Notes under the pieces: generated by a model
Told to the model about the DNA's origin: nothing
What the model saw: only the letters and a program-made list of their open reading frames with translations
The model's database searches: none
Position numbers and translations under genes: made by a program
In this document: positions 11,012 to 22,970 of the stretch, piece by piece
Numbering within the stretch: position 1 is the first letter of the stretch
Layout of the letters: every line of letters begins with the position of its first letter
NCBI GenBank assembly: GCA_037974965.1
Contig: JBBPFI010000003.1
Coordinates: forward strand, 1,054,001 to 1,118,000
Source: Dacryopinax spathularia
Taxonomy: Eukaryota > Basidiomycota > Dacrymycetes > Dacrymycetales > Dacrymycetaceae
DNA: 64,000 bases
Reading direction: 5' to 3'

Positions 11012-12528
11012 GTGAACAAAATGGACGTCCCGCCGCCTTTGGTTGTCGATAACGGGACTGGGGTATGTATATGCATGCATGCGCTTGTTTGCGTGCAAGG
11101 GAGGGTATTGACATCCAGACCAGTTTGTCAAGATTGGGTATGCGGGCTCCAACTTCCCAGAACATGGTGCGTCTTCGTACTCGCACAACTAAGTTCCTCC
11201 GTGAGAGGCTAATACACTGCCGGCAGTCTTCCCCTCCATCGTCGGTCGGCCTATCCTCCGCGCGGAAGAGCGCGCAAGCGCCTCAACAATTAAGGATATC
11301 ATGGTCGGTGACGAAGCCGCCGAGAACCGGAACTACCTGCAGATCTCGCACCCGATGGAACACGGCATCATCCGTAATTGGGAGGACATGAAGATCCTCT
11401 GGGACTACACGTTCAACGAGGTGCTGCATGTTGATCCCAGGGGGCGCAAGATCCTCCTTACGGAGCCGCCGATGAACCCGAAGGTGAACAGGCAGAGGAT
11501 GTGTCAGGTTATGTTTGAGGAATATGGGTTTGGGGGCGTGTACGTCGCCATCCAGGCTGTGTTGACGCTGTATGCGCAAGGTGCGCTGCCCTCAACCCCA
11601 TCTGCAACCTATCAGAGCTCTGCTTGACAACTCGATGCAGGTCTTACGACCGGCGTGGTTGTCGACTCGGGCGACGGAGTAACCCACATCGTCCCCGTGT
11701 ACGAAGGCTTCGCCCTCCCACACCTCACCAAGCGGCTCGACATCGCCGGGCGGGACGTAACGCGGTACCTGATCAAGCTTCTCCTCATGCGCGGATACGC
11801 CTTCAACCGAACGGCGGACTTCGAGACCGTGCGGCAGATCAAGGAGAAATTGTGTTATGTGAGCTATGACTTGGAGCTGGACCAACGGTTGGCGGAGGAG
11901 ACGACTGTGCTCGTGGAGAACTATACCGTGCGTCCTCCCTCATCTATCTTCCATCTTCTGTATGCCTTCTTCCAGTCTTGGCATGGCTGCTGACTCTCGT
12001 CCCGCAGCTACCCGACGGCCGCCAGATCAAAGTCGGCTCAGAACGATTCGAAGCCCCCGAATGCATGTTCCAGCCGCACCTGGTCGACGTCGAGCAGCCC
12101 GGCATGGCCGAGCTCCTCTTCAATACGATCCAGTCCGCGGCCCTCGACGTCCGTAGCGAGCTGTACAAGCATATCGTCCTTTCTGGAGGGTCGTCCATGT
12201 ACCCTGGGTTGCCGTCGCGGCTGGAGAAGGAGATGAAGCAGCTGTATTTGACACGTGTGCTGGGCGGGAACCCGGAGAGGCTGAACGTACGTTCTTTTCT
12301 GGCTTTTGCTTGTAGCCTTCTGCTCCGATGGATTGGGGCGCTGACCGAAATACAATCCAGAAATTCAAGATCCGTATCGAGGACCCGCCCCGACGAAAGC
12401 ACATGGTCTTCCTTGGCGGCGCTGTGCTGGCCGATATCATGAAGCAGCGGGAGGAGTTCTGGATCAGCAAGGAGGAGTGGGAGGAGCAGGGAATCCGGGC
12501 ATTAGACAAGCTGGGTAGGGGCGATTAG
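11012..12528 (+). CDS. ARP2: Actin-related protein 2 (Arp2/3 complex)
   Basis: Exons joined by short introns give a roughly 390-residue actin-fold protein that matches Arp2 throughout. Landmarks are VVDNGTG (phosphate loop 1), [49 protein letters not shown] (phosphate loop 2), [39 protein letters not shown] and [20 protein letters not shown]. Arp2 with Arp3 forms the template for a new actin branch at endocytic patches. The start at 11012 encodes MNKMDVPPP; the second methionine at 11021 is equally plausible. The stop is at 12526-12528. At least five introns are visible, near 11063, 11170, 11582, 11930 and 12290. Confidence 0.97.
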
Positions 12529-12768
12529 GCTCGTAGTGCAGGAATTGCAGTGTGTACCAGATGTTAGCAATCCATTGCCGCTGGAGCGGATTATCGAGAT
12601 CTTGGGTGTAACCGGCCGGTGACCCTGCAACGCGATGACCAGTCCCAACCCCAACAAATTTAAGCTCTAAATACGATACATAACTATGCGAAGTTCCCGT
12701 ATTATCATGTCCGTGTTCATTGTCTACCTCATAACTAGGTTGTCATTGGTTAGCGTTATTATTTCGTA

Positions 12769-14815
12769 TCAGTCGTCGAATAGTGCCCTGAACTGATGGG
12801 AAGGGTCAGCAGTGAACTCTCGCTAGGAAGACGAGCTACCTGTTTGGCGCCCGGCCTGGGCTGAGTGGCCGCGTATACCGTCTCGTGCTCGTCTTCCTGC
12901 TGATCTACGGTTACCTCCGGCTCATCCGTGTCTAGCATGCTGTTGCCAAAGAGGGCTTGGAATGGCTAAAGGCAAATCATGAGAGACATTCGCTAGAGGG
13001 ACGATGACAGCTGCTTACTCTTCCATTGTCCTGCGGCAGAGTTGGCCCGAATGCAATGGACTGCTCCGCGACGGAAACCTTCTGCTCATCACCGCCCGCG
13101 TTGTTTTGTCCTCCTCCATTTTGCTCGATCTCGTCATCATCTACGTCCCAGAATCCTTCCAGGTCTTCGTCGTTCAGCTCCATTCCCGTTTGTTCGTATA
13201 TCTCTTGTCGAGCGGCTTGGGATAGCTGGGAAGCCGGCAAGAATAAGGGCTCCTCTTTATCATTGTGATTGTGGTGGGGGGGATCAGTATTATTGTGAGA
13301 GGCGGAGCCGCGGAACGCCGAGGCCCTGTTGGCTGCATTGTACGTTCCTGAAGGACCCGCCTGGCTCGGCGGCACATGGAACTGACGCTGAGAAGGTGCA
13401 ACCGGGTGACGAGGTGGAGGCGAAGGGACAGGCGGAGGGAAGTCGCCGTTGTCTGCATCGAATCCCATCTGCTGCTCAGCATCGGCCGCATCTCGCAGTT
13501 CGGGTTGCACAGGCTGCCGTTGCTCGGACGCCCTGTCTTCCGGGGAGTTCTCCCTGGTGACTCTCGCAACCTTCGCAGGACGCGCATTGTTACTGGCCCG
13601 AGTACGTTTCGCCCCGTGGCCCTGCTCGAAATCAACCGCTCCACTCGTAGCAATGAACGCCTGGAAATCCCAGTTGTCCGGCTCATTCTCGTCCGGTTCT
13701 ATGGGTGAGATGTCGAGAATAATTGGCGCGGGAGGTTCCGTGAACGTTAATTTGAGGTGCTTGTCCAGGGATTCTGCCAAAGCAAGAGTTGCCTATACAG
13801 TGTCAGCGCCATTGATCAGCAGCATACGGAGACAGCACTCACAGAGAACTCCCGAACGTGGAAAGACAGGCAGACAGAGGTTGCTCCTGTTTCATACCGA
13901 ACCAGGTCTGTACCATCCATCTTGATTTCGGTGAAGATCTCGCGTTTCTCTGCATAGTGATCAATACAGAGTCAATAGCATCACGGCCCCAGCGCACCTG
14001 CCATCATCTGGACCACCATGTCTGCAGGGTTGAATCTACATTCGATCTGACCATCCGCCTTCGTAACTCCGACACGGATACGCTCCAACAGACTCCTCAA
14101 GGCGGGCTTGCTGGCAACAACTATCTTCTGATTCTCCTCATCGTCGACATGAGGTGCAAGCAGCTCTTCAGGATAATCGAGGACGAGTCGATGTTGCTTG
14201 ACAACACCTAAGAATAGCGCATATATGCGTCACAGCCCGTTCAAAGTAGGCGCATATATTTAGGGCGCACCATGATCACAGAAGAACTTGACCAGCATCA
14301 CGCTCTCCCTGCTTCCTTCCTCTTCGTCCGACTCATCCTCAGCATTTCCGTCCTCCACTGCGCCATCTGGCGGAGGTTCTCGGATGATTAGCTTGACGCT
14401 CCTAACGCCCTTCTCGTGATTCTTATGGCGAAGATGCGAGAGCAAGAGTTTCGTCTTGAGCCGGGCCTTGACACTCCTTGCCTCCTCGGCTTGCGTATTC
14501 GCAGATCGGAAGGAGGATCCAGTTCCAGCAGGAGGTCTGCGCAACGAGTAGGACGAAAAGAATGTTGATTGTAGCTGGAGGCGGCAGTAAGCGGACTTCG
14601 CAGCGTTGGTTGCAGACAGAGTCAGCTACTGGGGCTCGCGTCAGACGTCCTACGGCGCTCATAGATAGTATGCGCACTGAATTAGGAAGTGCGAGAATGT
14701 CCATCTCATCGCTGTACCGAGCTAGGCAGGTGAGATTTTTGGTGAGCACTGACAGGGCTATGAGCGGTCTACCATGTCATCGATCACGATCAAACGTACT
14801 CTTTACAGACGCCAT
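12769..14815 (-). CDS. RAD9: Rad9-type subunit of the 9-1-1 checkpoint clamp
   Basis: The spliced N-terminus contains NLTCLARYSDEMDILALP, then after an intron LTLSATNAAKSAYCRLQLQS, which aligns with the first strands of Rad9 (pattern L..NSSRSAY...). Further on are CRFNPADMVVQMMAG, the block SVCLSFHVREFSATLALAES and LKLTFTEPPAPIILDI, typical of the second PCNA-like half. A long acidic, Ser/Thr-rich tail follows, expected to be phosphorylated and to bind TopBP1-like proteins, and it ends KQFRALFDD. Exon 1 appears to encode only about five residues (ATG at 14813-14815). The last intron lies near 12843-12788. Rad9-Rad1-Hus1 is loaded at DNA damage to activate ATR/Mec1. Assignment rests on family pattern and is strong. 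Confidence 0.88.
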
Positions 14816-16138
14816 GGTCAGCTGTGCCTCCATCTTACAGAGTGTCTTTCCGGATATAGTTCAGTGATTGGTATGATGGTGATAAGTATAAATTGCTATA
14901 GACTACAGAATGCGAGAGTGTATGTGATGGTGAGGAGCAAACGCAGAGCCACTCAGAAACGCGTCGGTCACGAAATTACGACGCGCCAGGCATGTCGGTC
15001 TCGTGCTTCTTGCTTTTCGGCATCCGGAGCGCCCGCGTCGGTCACCGACAGCTGGACTTCTGGCTTCCAGATGAAAAGCTGATCGGGCATATCCTCGTAC
15101 GGCATCCCCGTTTACGTACATACGATGTGAGCGATCTTCTCGATCTATGGGAGATCTGCCCGAGCGACATCAGGAACCAGATGAAACGCTCCTCCGGCCG
15201 GCGACAACATGTCATTGTACAAAACCTCGACCTGAACGCCAGCACCGCCCGCGCCGTCACATGCATGCAGTTCTATCACATGAGAAGTAAACCGGATGAT
15301 GCCGTCCGTCTGGATCAAGCAATGATGAAGGTTTCAGCCAATGACACAGCAGCTGACAATGCCTCTTCTTGATTATCCTCGATGCGCAGGAGGCGCATTT
15401 CCGATGCCAACTTCCGATCAGGCATTCTCCGGTCGTTCTGTACCGCCCATGACAGGTAAACTCCGCCAGAGCAGTGTGCTGTCAGTTTTGGCTCTTGCTC
15501 GAATGCGATGCGTGGCCAGCTGATAACGGTGACCCGGAGGCTGTTTGTTATCTTGACCAGAATGCCGAACGCGTGCTGCAAGATCACCCTGGCGCATGAT
15601 CCGGATCTCAACAATACGATCTGACAGCATTGTTGCATGTACCAGGCAAAGATGACTCTTTCGCACAGGGGTTGTTGATCAACACGAGGCTTTGTCAATA
15701 GAATGACTTCATTCGTACGCGCGTCTACCCCTATATTCATGTTGACGCCCACACTGGCCAGTTGGCACAAACGGGCCGACAACACGTTCCCTCCACATCC
15801 GCAGTCTTCCAGTGGGGGGTTCGTCCAACGCATAGCATCGAGCGGAGGTACCTAAGTGCTCCTATGTGCCGCCCGGGTATCTTCCTGCGTTCTAGATAAG
15901 ATGTGCAAGTGTCGCTGTAACGACTCTCCCTGAGTTCTCTCGTCACCACGACGCCCCCCAACCGCTGTCTCAACCACATAACGGCACAAGGCACACTCGA
16001 ATCCCCACCCGGTCGCGCCTCTCAGCCCAAACCCTAAACCGCCATCTGCAAACCTACTAACACCGAATTCTATTGCTTCGGGTTCAGATCTGCTTCCGAG
16101 TCGAGCCTCTCTCCGCCCACTTTCTGCCTCGTCGTTGG
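14816..16138. other. Long gene-poor stretch with two unassigned open frames
   Basis: This 1.3-kb interval separates RAD9 (minus) from an unknown gene (plus). It contains one plus-strand open frame at 14992-15372 (126 codons, with segments DVSDLLDLWEICPSDIRNQM and HVIVQNLDLNASTARAV) and one minus-strand open frame at 15315-15833. Neither has a domain I recognise, and their overlap means at most one is real. The RAD9 promoter must lie at the left end. Confidence 0.4.
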
Positions 16139-16813
16139 ATGAAGGGCCGCGCACGTCGTCTTCAAACCACCATCCTGTCCGACATGCTCGAATCTCCAGC
16201 AGAGATGTATGCGCGTCAACGCGTAGAATCTTTCCTCAGACAACGCATCCAGCTCGAAGAAATGACAGTGCGCCTCATCTGCACGTCCTCTTCGACCACC
16301 ACGCCTGTCTTCGAGGTCGCCCACCCTCAAGCGTTCCCCCAGCGCACCCTCGTCGTCCGCTATCGCTCGCCAAAGTTCTTCACACTCTTGCTCGCGACTA
16401 CGGACTCGGAACAAGCCTACGAACTTGGTGCCGAACAAAGCGATGAGTTCGAAGCGAGCGACAAGGCTGCGTTCACCGCCTGCTTCGCTCCGAGTTACGC
16501 CGCGTATCGCCCGACGGAGAAGGAGGCGTTCGCACATCAAGTGAGATGTTGGACACTCCCAGTAGACAAGCGGCCGCAGTGGCTCGGCCATTACTTGGAC
16601 GAGCCCGCCGATTGGAGCCTCATTGTCGTCCTCGTCTGGATCCAGCTCACCGCTCTCGCTTGGATGTGGATGTCCGATGTTTCTGCGACCGTACTTGGCA
16701 CCTCCGATGCAACAATCACCTTCCCAACCCTGAAGGAACGATCTTCAATATTGGCTAAACCAGAGCCGAAGCCTCAGCTCGTCTCGGCCGCGCCAGCTAG
16801 AGCAAAGGCGTGA
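16139..16813 (+). CDS. Hypothetical protein with one C-terminal membrane segment
   Basis: A single open frame gives about 224 residues from the first ATG at 16139; a second candidate start (MLESPAEMYARQ) lies about 14 codons inside. The first 160 residues are soluble-looking, with mixed charge. Then comes one hydrophobic segment WSLIVVLVWIQLTALAWMWM, and a tail of about 50 residues rich in Lys, Pro and Ala. This is compatible with a single-pass protein of endomembranes, but no family is recognised. The open frame continues upstream without an ATG, so a 5' exon is possible. It is convergent with COQ6. I assign no function. Confidence 0.5.
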   Translation: MKGRARRLQTTILSDMLESPAEMYARQRVESFLRQRIQLEEMTVRLICTSSSTTTPVFEVAHPQAFPQRTLVVRYRSPKFFTLLLATTDSEQAYELGAEQSDEFEASDKAAFTACFAPSYAAYRPTEKEAFAHQVRCWTLPVDKRPQWLGHYLDEPADWSLIVVLVWIQLTALAWMWMSDVSATVLGTSDATITFPTLKERSSILAKPEPKPQLVSAAPARAKA

Positions 16814-17143
16814 TCCGTTTCTCCTGGTTTTCACACTGCCTTCTTGCTTCTGTCTCCCACGCCGACTACCTCTTCCTGCTTCGCTGTCTCTATTTCCGGG
16901 TTTCTTCTGCGGGGAACGCCGCGCGTTCTATGTACCACTACGATACCCCGGTCTGTGACCACGGACTGCTGCTCTGTACATGCTTTACCCTGTACATGTG
17001 TTGTACCATACCCTGTATATCGCCCCCCAACCCCCCGTGCGCGCCTATTCGGCCTGTCGCATCCCTTACTACGTACCCTAGATAGTGTTTATTCTCTTCT
17101 GGTGTAATTACTGGCTTGTCCCGGCTGTACACTATACGCTATG
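16814..17143. other. Convergent 3' intergenic region
   Basis: About 330 bases between two convergent genes, T- and C-rich, with no recognisable coding or RNA feature. It presumably holds both 3' UTRs and polyadenylation signals. Confidence 0.5.
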
Positions 17144-18958
17144 CTACCGCTTTCCTGTGCTCGTAATTATATTTCCTATTGCCGTGCCCACCGCAGTGCC
17201 CGCAAGCGTCCCCAATCCGGAGAGGACTGCCCTTGCCCCATGTAGCGTACTTGCCCCGACTTCAAGGGCGTCCGCCGCAAACCGCATCGCCGCGGTTTTC
17301 GCGTCCGGCTCCTCCCGTGCCGCTCCAGCACCCGTCATGAGAGCGCCCTTCACCGCGGCCAACTCATTCACGATCTCCAGTCCAGCGCTGCGTACCCATA
17401 CGACTGGTCCGCTCTCGGCGCCATACAGCTTGTGTAGCTTGTCGGTCACGCTGAGTACTGCGTGATTCGCGAGATACCTATTCCGGGCGTACGGTTGGAG
17501 GGTCGTTCCGACGCCGATGTCCGAGCCCGTCATGACGCCCTCCTCAATGCACTTCACCAGCTCCTGCACGTCCGCCAAGCCCATGTTCAACCCTTGCCCA
17601 GCAAGCGGATGGACATTATGCGCAGCATCGCCCACGAGCGCTGTTCGTCCACGCCCGTCCGTAGAAGACCCGATGTAGGCATCAGCGTGCATCAAGCGCA
17701 GAGGAAAGCCGGCCACGGTGCCTGGCTGAATAGACGTAACGAGGGGCGGGTACTGATCGGCGTCCAAGGCCGGAATGCCAACCGCGTTGGCTGAATCGCT
17801 TGAAAGCGCGCTCTGCGGCTCAATGCCGTGCGAGCGCTCTCTGAAGGCGACCTCTTCTGCCGCTTGGGAGGGTGTGAGGGGAGAGCCCGACTCGTGCGCT
17901 TCAACCAGAACATCGTACAGGTACTTCACGGACACCGTTGGTAATCGGAAAGCGGCGTTGATGTACGTGGCGAGGGCGGCCGGCTCAAGAGCCTTCAGCG
18001 CCGTGGCATATTGTGGTCTTGTGCTCCATACCAAGGATGATGCAGTGGCCGAGAGGGGGAGGAAAGCGATGGGCCCAGTAGGAAGGAATCTTTGGAACGC
18101 GATGTTGTTCGCGAGACCCAGAGGGTTCGCACGATGCTGCAAGGTAGCAACAACCGCGTGCGTCGGGTATTGCCAGCCGTATGAGCCTATTTGAGCGTAT
18201 GCTCGTACAGGCGACGAGTGCCCGTCCGCTCCGATCAACAGGCGAGTGCGAAGTATTCGCCCATCTGATAAGGAGACGTGTGGGTAATCGTCCACCTCAT
18301 CCTCGGCGTTTCGGGAGATTGAGGCAACCTTCACGTTATCTAGCAGCTGAACCTCCGGCTTATCTTCCAGAAATCGAAGAAGAGCTCGCTGAAGATTGAG
18401 GTTCTCGACCATAGTAGCCATCTGTCGTGGCCGAAGGTACGGGGAGTGGGACGGGGATGCTGAGGGGATATCGGAGGTGTTGAACGTGATGCGCGCATCA
18501 GACAGCCCGTCCCAGGCTTGAATCTCCTCAACAGGCATTGTTCTGCTCTCATCCAGATGATCCCAAGCCCCGATCCCTGAATGAAGGTTAGATCTGATCG
18601 AGAGCCAATGCAAATGATGGTGCGCACTTTGCAAGAACTCCTTCGACACGTTCGTGATGGAGCTCACCCTATTGCTGAACTCGCCCTCTCCCATTCTCCA
18701 TGCTCTTGTCTTCTCCAGATTCCCAGCTTCAATCAGCGCAATTCGTGAGGTTTCATATACTGCCTGTGATGAAGCCAGGCCCGCCGCGAGCGCTAATCCT
18801 GCAGGGCCCCCGCCAACGACAACGATGTCGTATTCGTCTGGTGGGGGTGTAGAGCTGGAAGCGGTTGCGTACGTCCTCGTTCGACACAGCAAGACTGTAC
18901 GTCGCCTGCATGGCGGCCCATGCGTACGAATGCGGATTTTGCGGACCACTGCAACCAT
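17144..18958 (-). CDS. COQ6: Coq6, flavin-dependent ubiquinone monooxygenase
   Basis: After removing one 51-nt intron the protein has about 587 residues. The first 35 residues are Arg-rich and lack acidic residues, a good mitochondrial presequence. The FAD dinucleotide motif YDIVVVGGGPAGLALAAG follows, then NRVSSIT, IGAWDHLDESR, LIGADGHSSPVRAYAQIGSY and the second flavin motif ALVGDAAHNVHPLAGQGLNM. These are diagnostic of Coq6, which hydroxylates the C5 position of the ubiquinone precursor on the matrix face of the inner membrane. The intron (about 18624-18574) starts GTGCGC, ends CAG, is a multiple of three and has no in-frame stop, so it reads through as 17 extra residues between KEFLQ and IGAWD. 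Removing it restores the family alignment. Confidence 0.95.
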   Translation of the reverse strand: MVAVVRKIRIRTHGPPCRRRTVLLCRTRTYATASSSTPPPDEYDIVVVGGGPAGLALAAGLASSQAVYETSRIALIEAGNLEKTRAWRMGEGEFSNRVSSITNVSKEFLQSAHHHLHWLSIRSNLHSGIGAWDHLDESRTMPVEEIQAWDGLSDARITFNTSDIPSASPSHSPYLRPRQMATMVENLNLQRALLRFLEDKPEVQLLDNVKVASISRNAEDEVDDYPHVSLSDGRILRTRLLIGADGHSSPVRAYAQIGSYGWQYPTHAVVATLQHRANPLGLANNIAFQRFLPTGPIAFLPLSATASSLVWSTRPQYATALKALEPAALATYINAAFRLPTVSVKYLYDVLVEAHESGSPLTPSQAAEEVAFRERSHGIEPQSALSSDSANAVGIPALDADQYPPLVTSIQPGTVAGFPLRLMHADAYIGSSTDGRGRTALVGDAAHNVHPLAGQGLNMGLADVQELVKCIEEGVMTGSDIGVGTTLQPYARNRYLANHAVLSVTDKLHKLYGAESGPVVWVRSAGLEIVNELAAVKGALMTGAGAAREEPDAKTAAMRFAADALEVGASTLHGARAVLSGLGTLAGTAVGTAIGNIITSTGKR

Positions 18959-19617
18959 GTTGTTTTCGGCGAGGGGACGTCAGCAGGAATGTAGAATGAA
19001 TCGTTGTTCGTCGCAAGCCCGTCGCAGTCCCTGAGAGCGTGAATGTTTCGCATCGATCGGCGAGTACAGTGAACAACTTAGCGACCGATCGAACCGTCCT
19101 TTGACTCGCCCTGCTCACCGAAATCTGCTAACATCGTTCTTGACTCTCACCGTCTGCAATGCATGTATCCGTTTCGTTGGTCGGAAAGCAAGACTAGCCA
19201 CCTACACGCCATCGCCGTGTCGGGGACGGGCGATGTCCGCCTCGTTCGCAAGCCCATCTCAGGTCCACGGCGATTACAACGCATATGTTCGATAGGATGG
19301 ACTATGGCCTATCATCGAAGTCTCTTTCTGCTGTCACAGGTGAACATGGGGTTAACTGAGGGAGAGAGTTGTGGTCGCCGCCACGGTCGGAAGGCATCAC
19401 CCTTGTACATGACTCGGACACCGACTCCGGCTTGCGAACCGCGCCCTCCTCGCATCGAGTTGGATGGGCATGTGGGCGACAGTCGCCAGTGGAACTACTC
19501 AAACCCTGGCTGAGATATCACAGCTCAAAGTGAGTGGGTCTGAGAAGCGGACCATAACCAAACGCAGAATTCCGAAAAGTGATCGCCGATACAGAAAGCT
19601 AACCAACTGTGAGGCAA
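18959..19617. other. Intergenic region upstream of COQ6
   Basis: About 660 bases between the COQ6 start and the 3' end of the second membrane-protein copy. Short plus-strand open frames (for example 19163-19513) show no family resemblance and no convincing start context. It must contain the COQ6 promoter. Confidence 0.45.
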
Positions 19618-22040
19618 CTAGTATGACACGCGATGTTCCACCATACTGACTTCGTCCAACAGACTCTCCTTATCTACCTCGTCCTGACCCACCAATGTGC
19701 TCTTTTCCGATGGGGAGATCAAAGCCGTTTCGTGGGGCGAGAGGAGGCCTCGGATTGTCTCAGCATCCGATAAATCTTGATTTCCACTGTTAATTCTGTC
19801 GACCTGGTCCATCTCCATCGTCATCGGTAACAAGGATACTGAGGCTCCGACACGACGCAGAGCTTTAGTGGAAGGTCGCTGCACTTTAGCTGCAAGATGG
19901 CGGGATGCCGATGGAAAATGTCCCGAGAGCCAGAGAGCCTGGAGAAGACCCATTCCATCGAGATCGTGCGCTATCTTTGGACCGTCTTCCCAGGTCTTCC
20001 ACGTCAGGATACAGCTGAGGCAGAGCAAAACTATGGATATGATGCCGCCGGCGAGGACCTGACGCATCGTCAATGTACGCACAGTGAGTCATTCATCACA
20101 TACCGGTGTCATATTCAGCTAAAGTGTGGTCCTGTTCAGTAGACTTCAGCCTCGGCAACGGACAGAACGTACATTCAGCCTAGCCCGTGCAACCTGGGAG
20201 TAAGCAGACACTTCTGTCGAGTTCTGCTTGTATGAAGCGAAAAGCATGTTTCCATTCGTCGCTGGTGAAAGCGAGAACCACCATCAGGCGCGAGTAGACC
20301 AAAACACAGGGTGAGACTGGCTGACCGGCCCATAAAAGATACGCAATCAGGTCTTCCATCGCCAGTTCAAGCTTCAGAAGGCTAATATTCGTCGGCGAGG
20401 TGACGAGAGGTATATAGTCCGGTGGAAAAGTCCATGCGGCCTCCGCACTGAATAGCCCTAACGAATTGACAAGATATCTGATGCAAAGCAAGGAATGAGA
20501 TGCGCGCGTCAGGACAAAGTGAACCCACTGGTCTGTAAGGCTTAAGGCTCCACAGCCGGCAGCTTCGAAGCATCCTGGCGTTAGACTGTCATCAGACCAC
20601 TCCCAGAGTGCGGCGCCCTGATCCTGAGTTAACCACCTTACCCTCCTGGACATTATGATATGCCGGAGCTTACCAGCTGCAAAGCGACGGGAGACACGGT
20701 CATATTAAATGTCTCGGCTGGAGTTAACCATGCGGCAGCTGTACGACGCTCTGGTGGGTTTGTCGGCAACTTCGATTGCATGTCCACCGTCACGGTCAGA
20801 TTTGTGACATTGATCCCACACTGCAGGATATGAGCGGTCACATTAGCAGGGTATGGCGGTTCTCCGTATCGGGGATAGATCATGTCGAAGCCGTAGCCCA
20901 GCATTTCTCCGTTGGAATCAGTGACGTTCACCCCGTAAATGACCGGTACTAAGACGTTAGGCGTGTCAGATTCGTCAACCCAGGAAGATAACTGTGACAC
21001 AGCTGAGCACTCTATTCCACAGCTAGGCATGCCTCCACGTACGGAGCCCATGCGTAGCAATCCCGGATCTAAAGCAGAATTGTCAACTTCTACTCATAAA
21101 GTACATAGCGGCGCTGACTGACCAACATGACGCAGGGAGACCAGCCAGCCCATAGTACTATTGAGAAGCCAGGTATCCGAATAGGCAACCTCGGGCACGC
21201 CCGTATCCTCCAGGACAGGCACGGTCGAGTCAAGCGCAGGAGGGGAGCATTGCACAGTGAAGGTCGTAGCGTTAACAGGGACAAATCCGGTGAGGTTGGT
21301 GGAAGAAACAACATCATAGAGCATGTTGCCTTGAATCCCAATCCTATTTGTTGCCAGAAGAGTGGAAGCATATCCTGGAAGAGTGGTGGTGATAGGAGTG
21401 TAATCGGGGGAACTGCATGTTGGGTTATTAATCAAAGCCTTTTGAACAAGCGAACTGTACATACGGAAGACGGTCAAATCTAATTGACTGGGCTGGCAGG
21501 CTCGAGGTCACGTTCAGTAGTACAGGGTAGGTCTCATTATAAGGTTGAATATTGAAGAGAGCAGGCGTTGTGATGTGCAATGCGGAGAGGCATCCGAGAT
21601 AGCCAAGGATAAGCAGGATTGATGCAGGTGCGGTAGAGAGATGGAGCTGACGAGCCAGTGCCAGGAAGGAGTTACCAAGACCGGACCAGGCTGCCAGTTT
21701 ATCGTGCAAGGTTGTGACGTCTTGGGAAGCTCTGAAATCGTTCTTCAACGTCAAAGTCTGCACGACAGCCAAGAGGCCAGCGGAATAGAGCTGGGTTGTT
21801 CGTAAGAAAGTGCAGACACACCACCTACAGGTACAGGTTACTTACAATCACAAAGGCTTGCAGCACAATCACCAGTATCGTTCCCGCCCGCTCCGACGCG
21901 GTCCCCAAAGCCATAGTCACATTATGCTCAGCATGTTGAGTCGCCAGACGAAGGAGTACGGCATGCACAGCTACCAGTCCGGCATGCAGAAGAAGCGAAG
22001 CATTGGACCAGAGAAAACCGCCGATAGAGCAAGATGGCAT
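19618..22040 (-). CDS. Multi-exon membrane glycoprotein of unknown function, paralogue B
   Basis: This is the second copy of the family seen at 1167-3625, in opposite orientation. It starts MPSCSIGGFLWSNASLLLHA, followed by EHNVTMALGTASERAG, LHITTPALFNIQPYN, TNRIGIQGNMLYDVVSSTN, VDMQSKLPTNPPERRT, a hydrophobic segment IISIVLLCLSCILTW and GLLQALWLSGHFPSASRHLA. The tail is acidic and Ser-rich and ends at 19618. Exons are separated by short introns, the first with a standard GTAAGT donor after the N-terminal hydrophobic region. Many N-x-S/T sites lie between the terminal membrane segments, pointing to a lumenal or extracellular domain. The two copies are clearly diverged (roughly half of positions conserved in the best blocks), so the duplication is not recent. 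Function is unknown. Confidence 0.7.
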
Positions 22041-22970
22041 TTCAGTGTCGGCTTCGCAGAGACCAGAACGAACTTGGTATGCTATTTCAGAGGTAACAAG
22101 TCCGAGGGACGGGCAACAGCCATTCCAGCCGCGACGCAGATGAAGTATATATGCGACCGTCCTGAGGAAAGCTGTCTCTTTCCCATGTTGCTTCCTCGAA
22201 GGAGGACATGTGCCGCAACGGCAGCGGGACGGTCACACACAGCCAGGCGAAAGACGACCTTCGCTCGTTTTCCAGCCCGGAAGGGTCCAAACACAGAAGA
22301 CAATACTAGCGCTGGCAGCAAGTTCTGATGCCGGTACGTTCGTACCTCCGACCTGTTCCGACACATACGCAATGACAAACGGCCTGGAATCATGGCCTCA
22401 GTCCAGGTTCGTGAGACTCATATTCTGCAAACGAGCAGCTCACTCCAGCTACCATGGCAGAAACGACGAGATGGAATCTTCATAAACACAAGCACTTTTG
22501 TTTCTGCCCGCCAGTCTGTGTGCTGCATTTAATTTGTGTGCGTGATCCGTAGCAGCTCTCGCCGCACCATGAAACATTGGACACCTGATGGAAGGTGGCA
22601 AATACAGAAGCGATTCACTTATCATGTGTCGGGTAGGGGCACGCGATATCACCAGGACGCTGTCCACAGAGATGATACGACGAGATAAGCCGACGCAGAA
22701 CCCGTGTGATAGGTACCCCTCCCCGATAGCCACATTCTTACCGATTCCGAACCGACTTCATCGCTCCAACCCACCATTCGGCATGGAGCTAAACCGACTG
22801 GAGAGGCGGCCACCTGCAAGCCGCCGAACTGCCTTGCCACATTGGGCAGCTCCTACATCGTTGGGGCTGGTGGCGAACCTTCCCGCCACAGCTCTCACTC
22901 AACGTTGAAGGCCGTAACTGGACGCTTAGAAGCAGACATATGCTAAGCGGTAGACAGGAGAGGGGTTCCG
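22041..22970. other. Intergenic region
   Basis: About 930 bases between the start of paralogue B and the stop of the RRM-coding exon. Overlapping short open frames occur on both strands without recognisable domains. It must contain the promoter of paralogue B. Confidence 0.45.
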
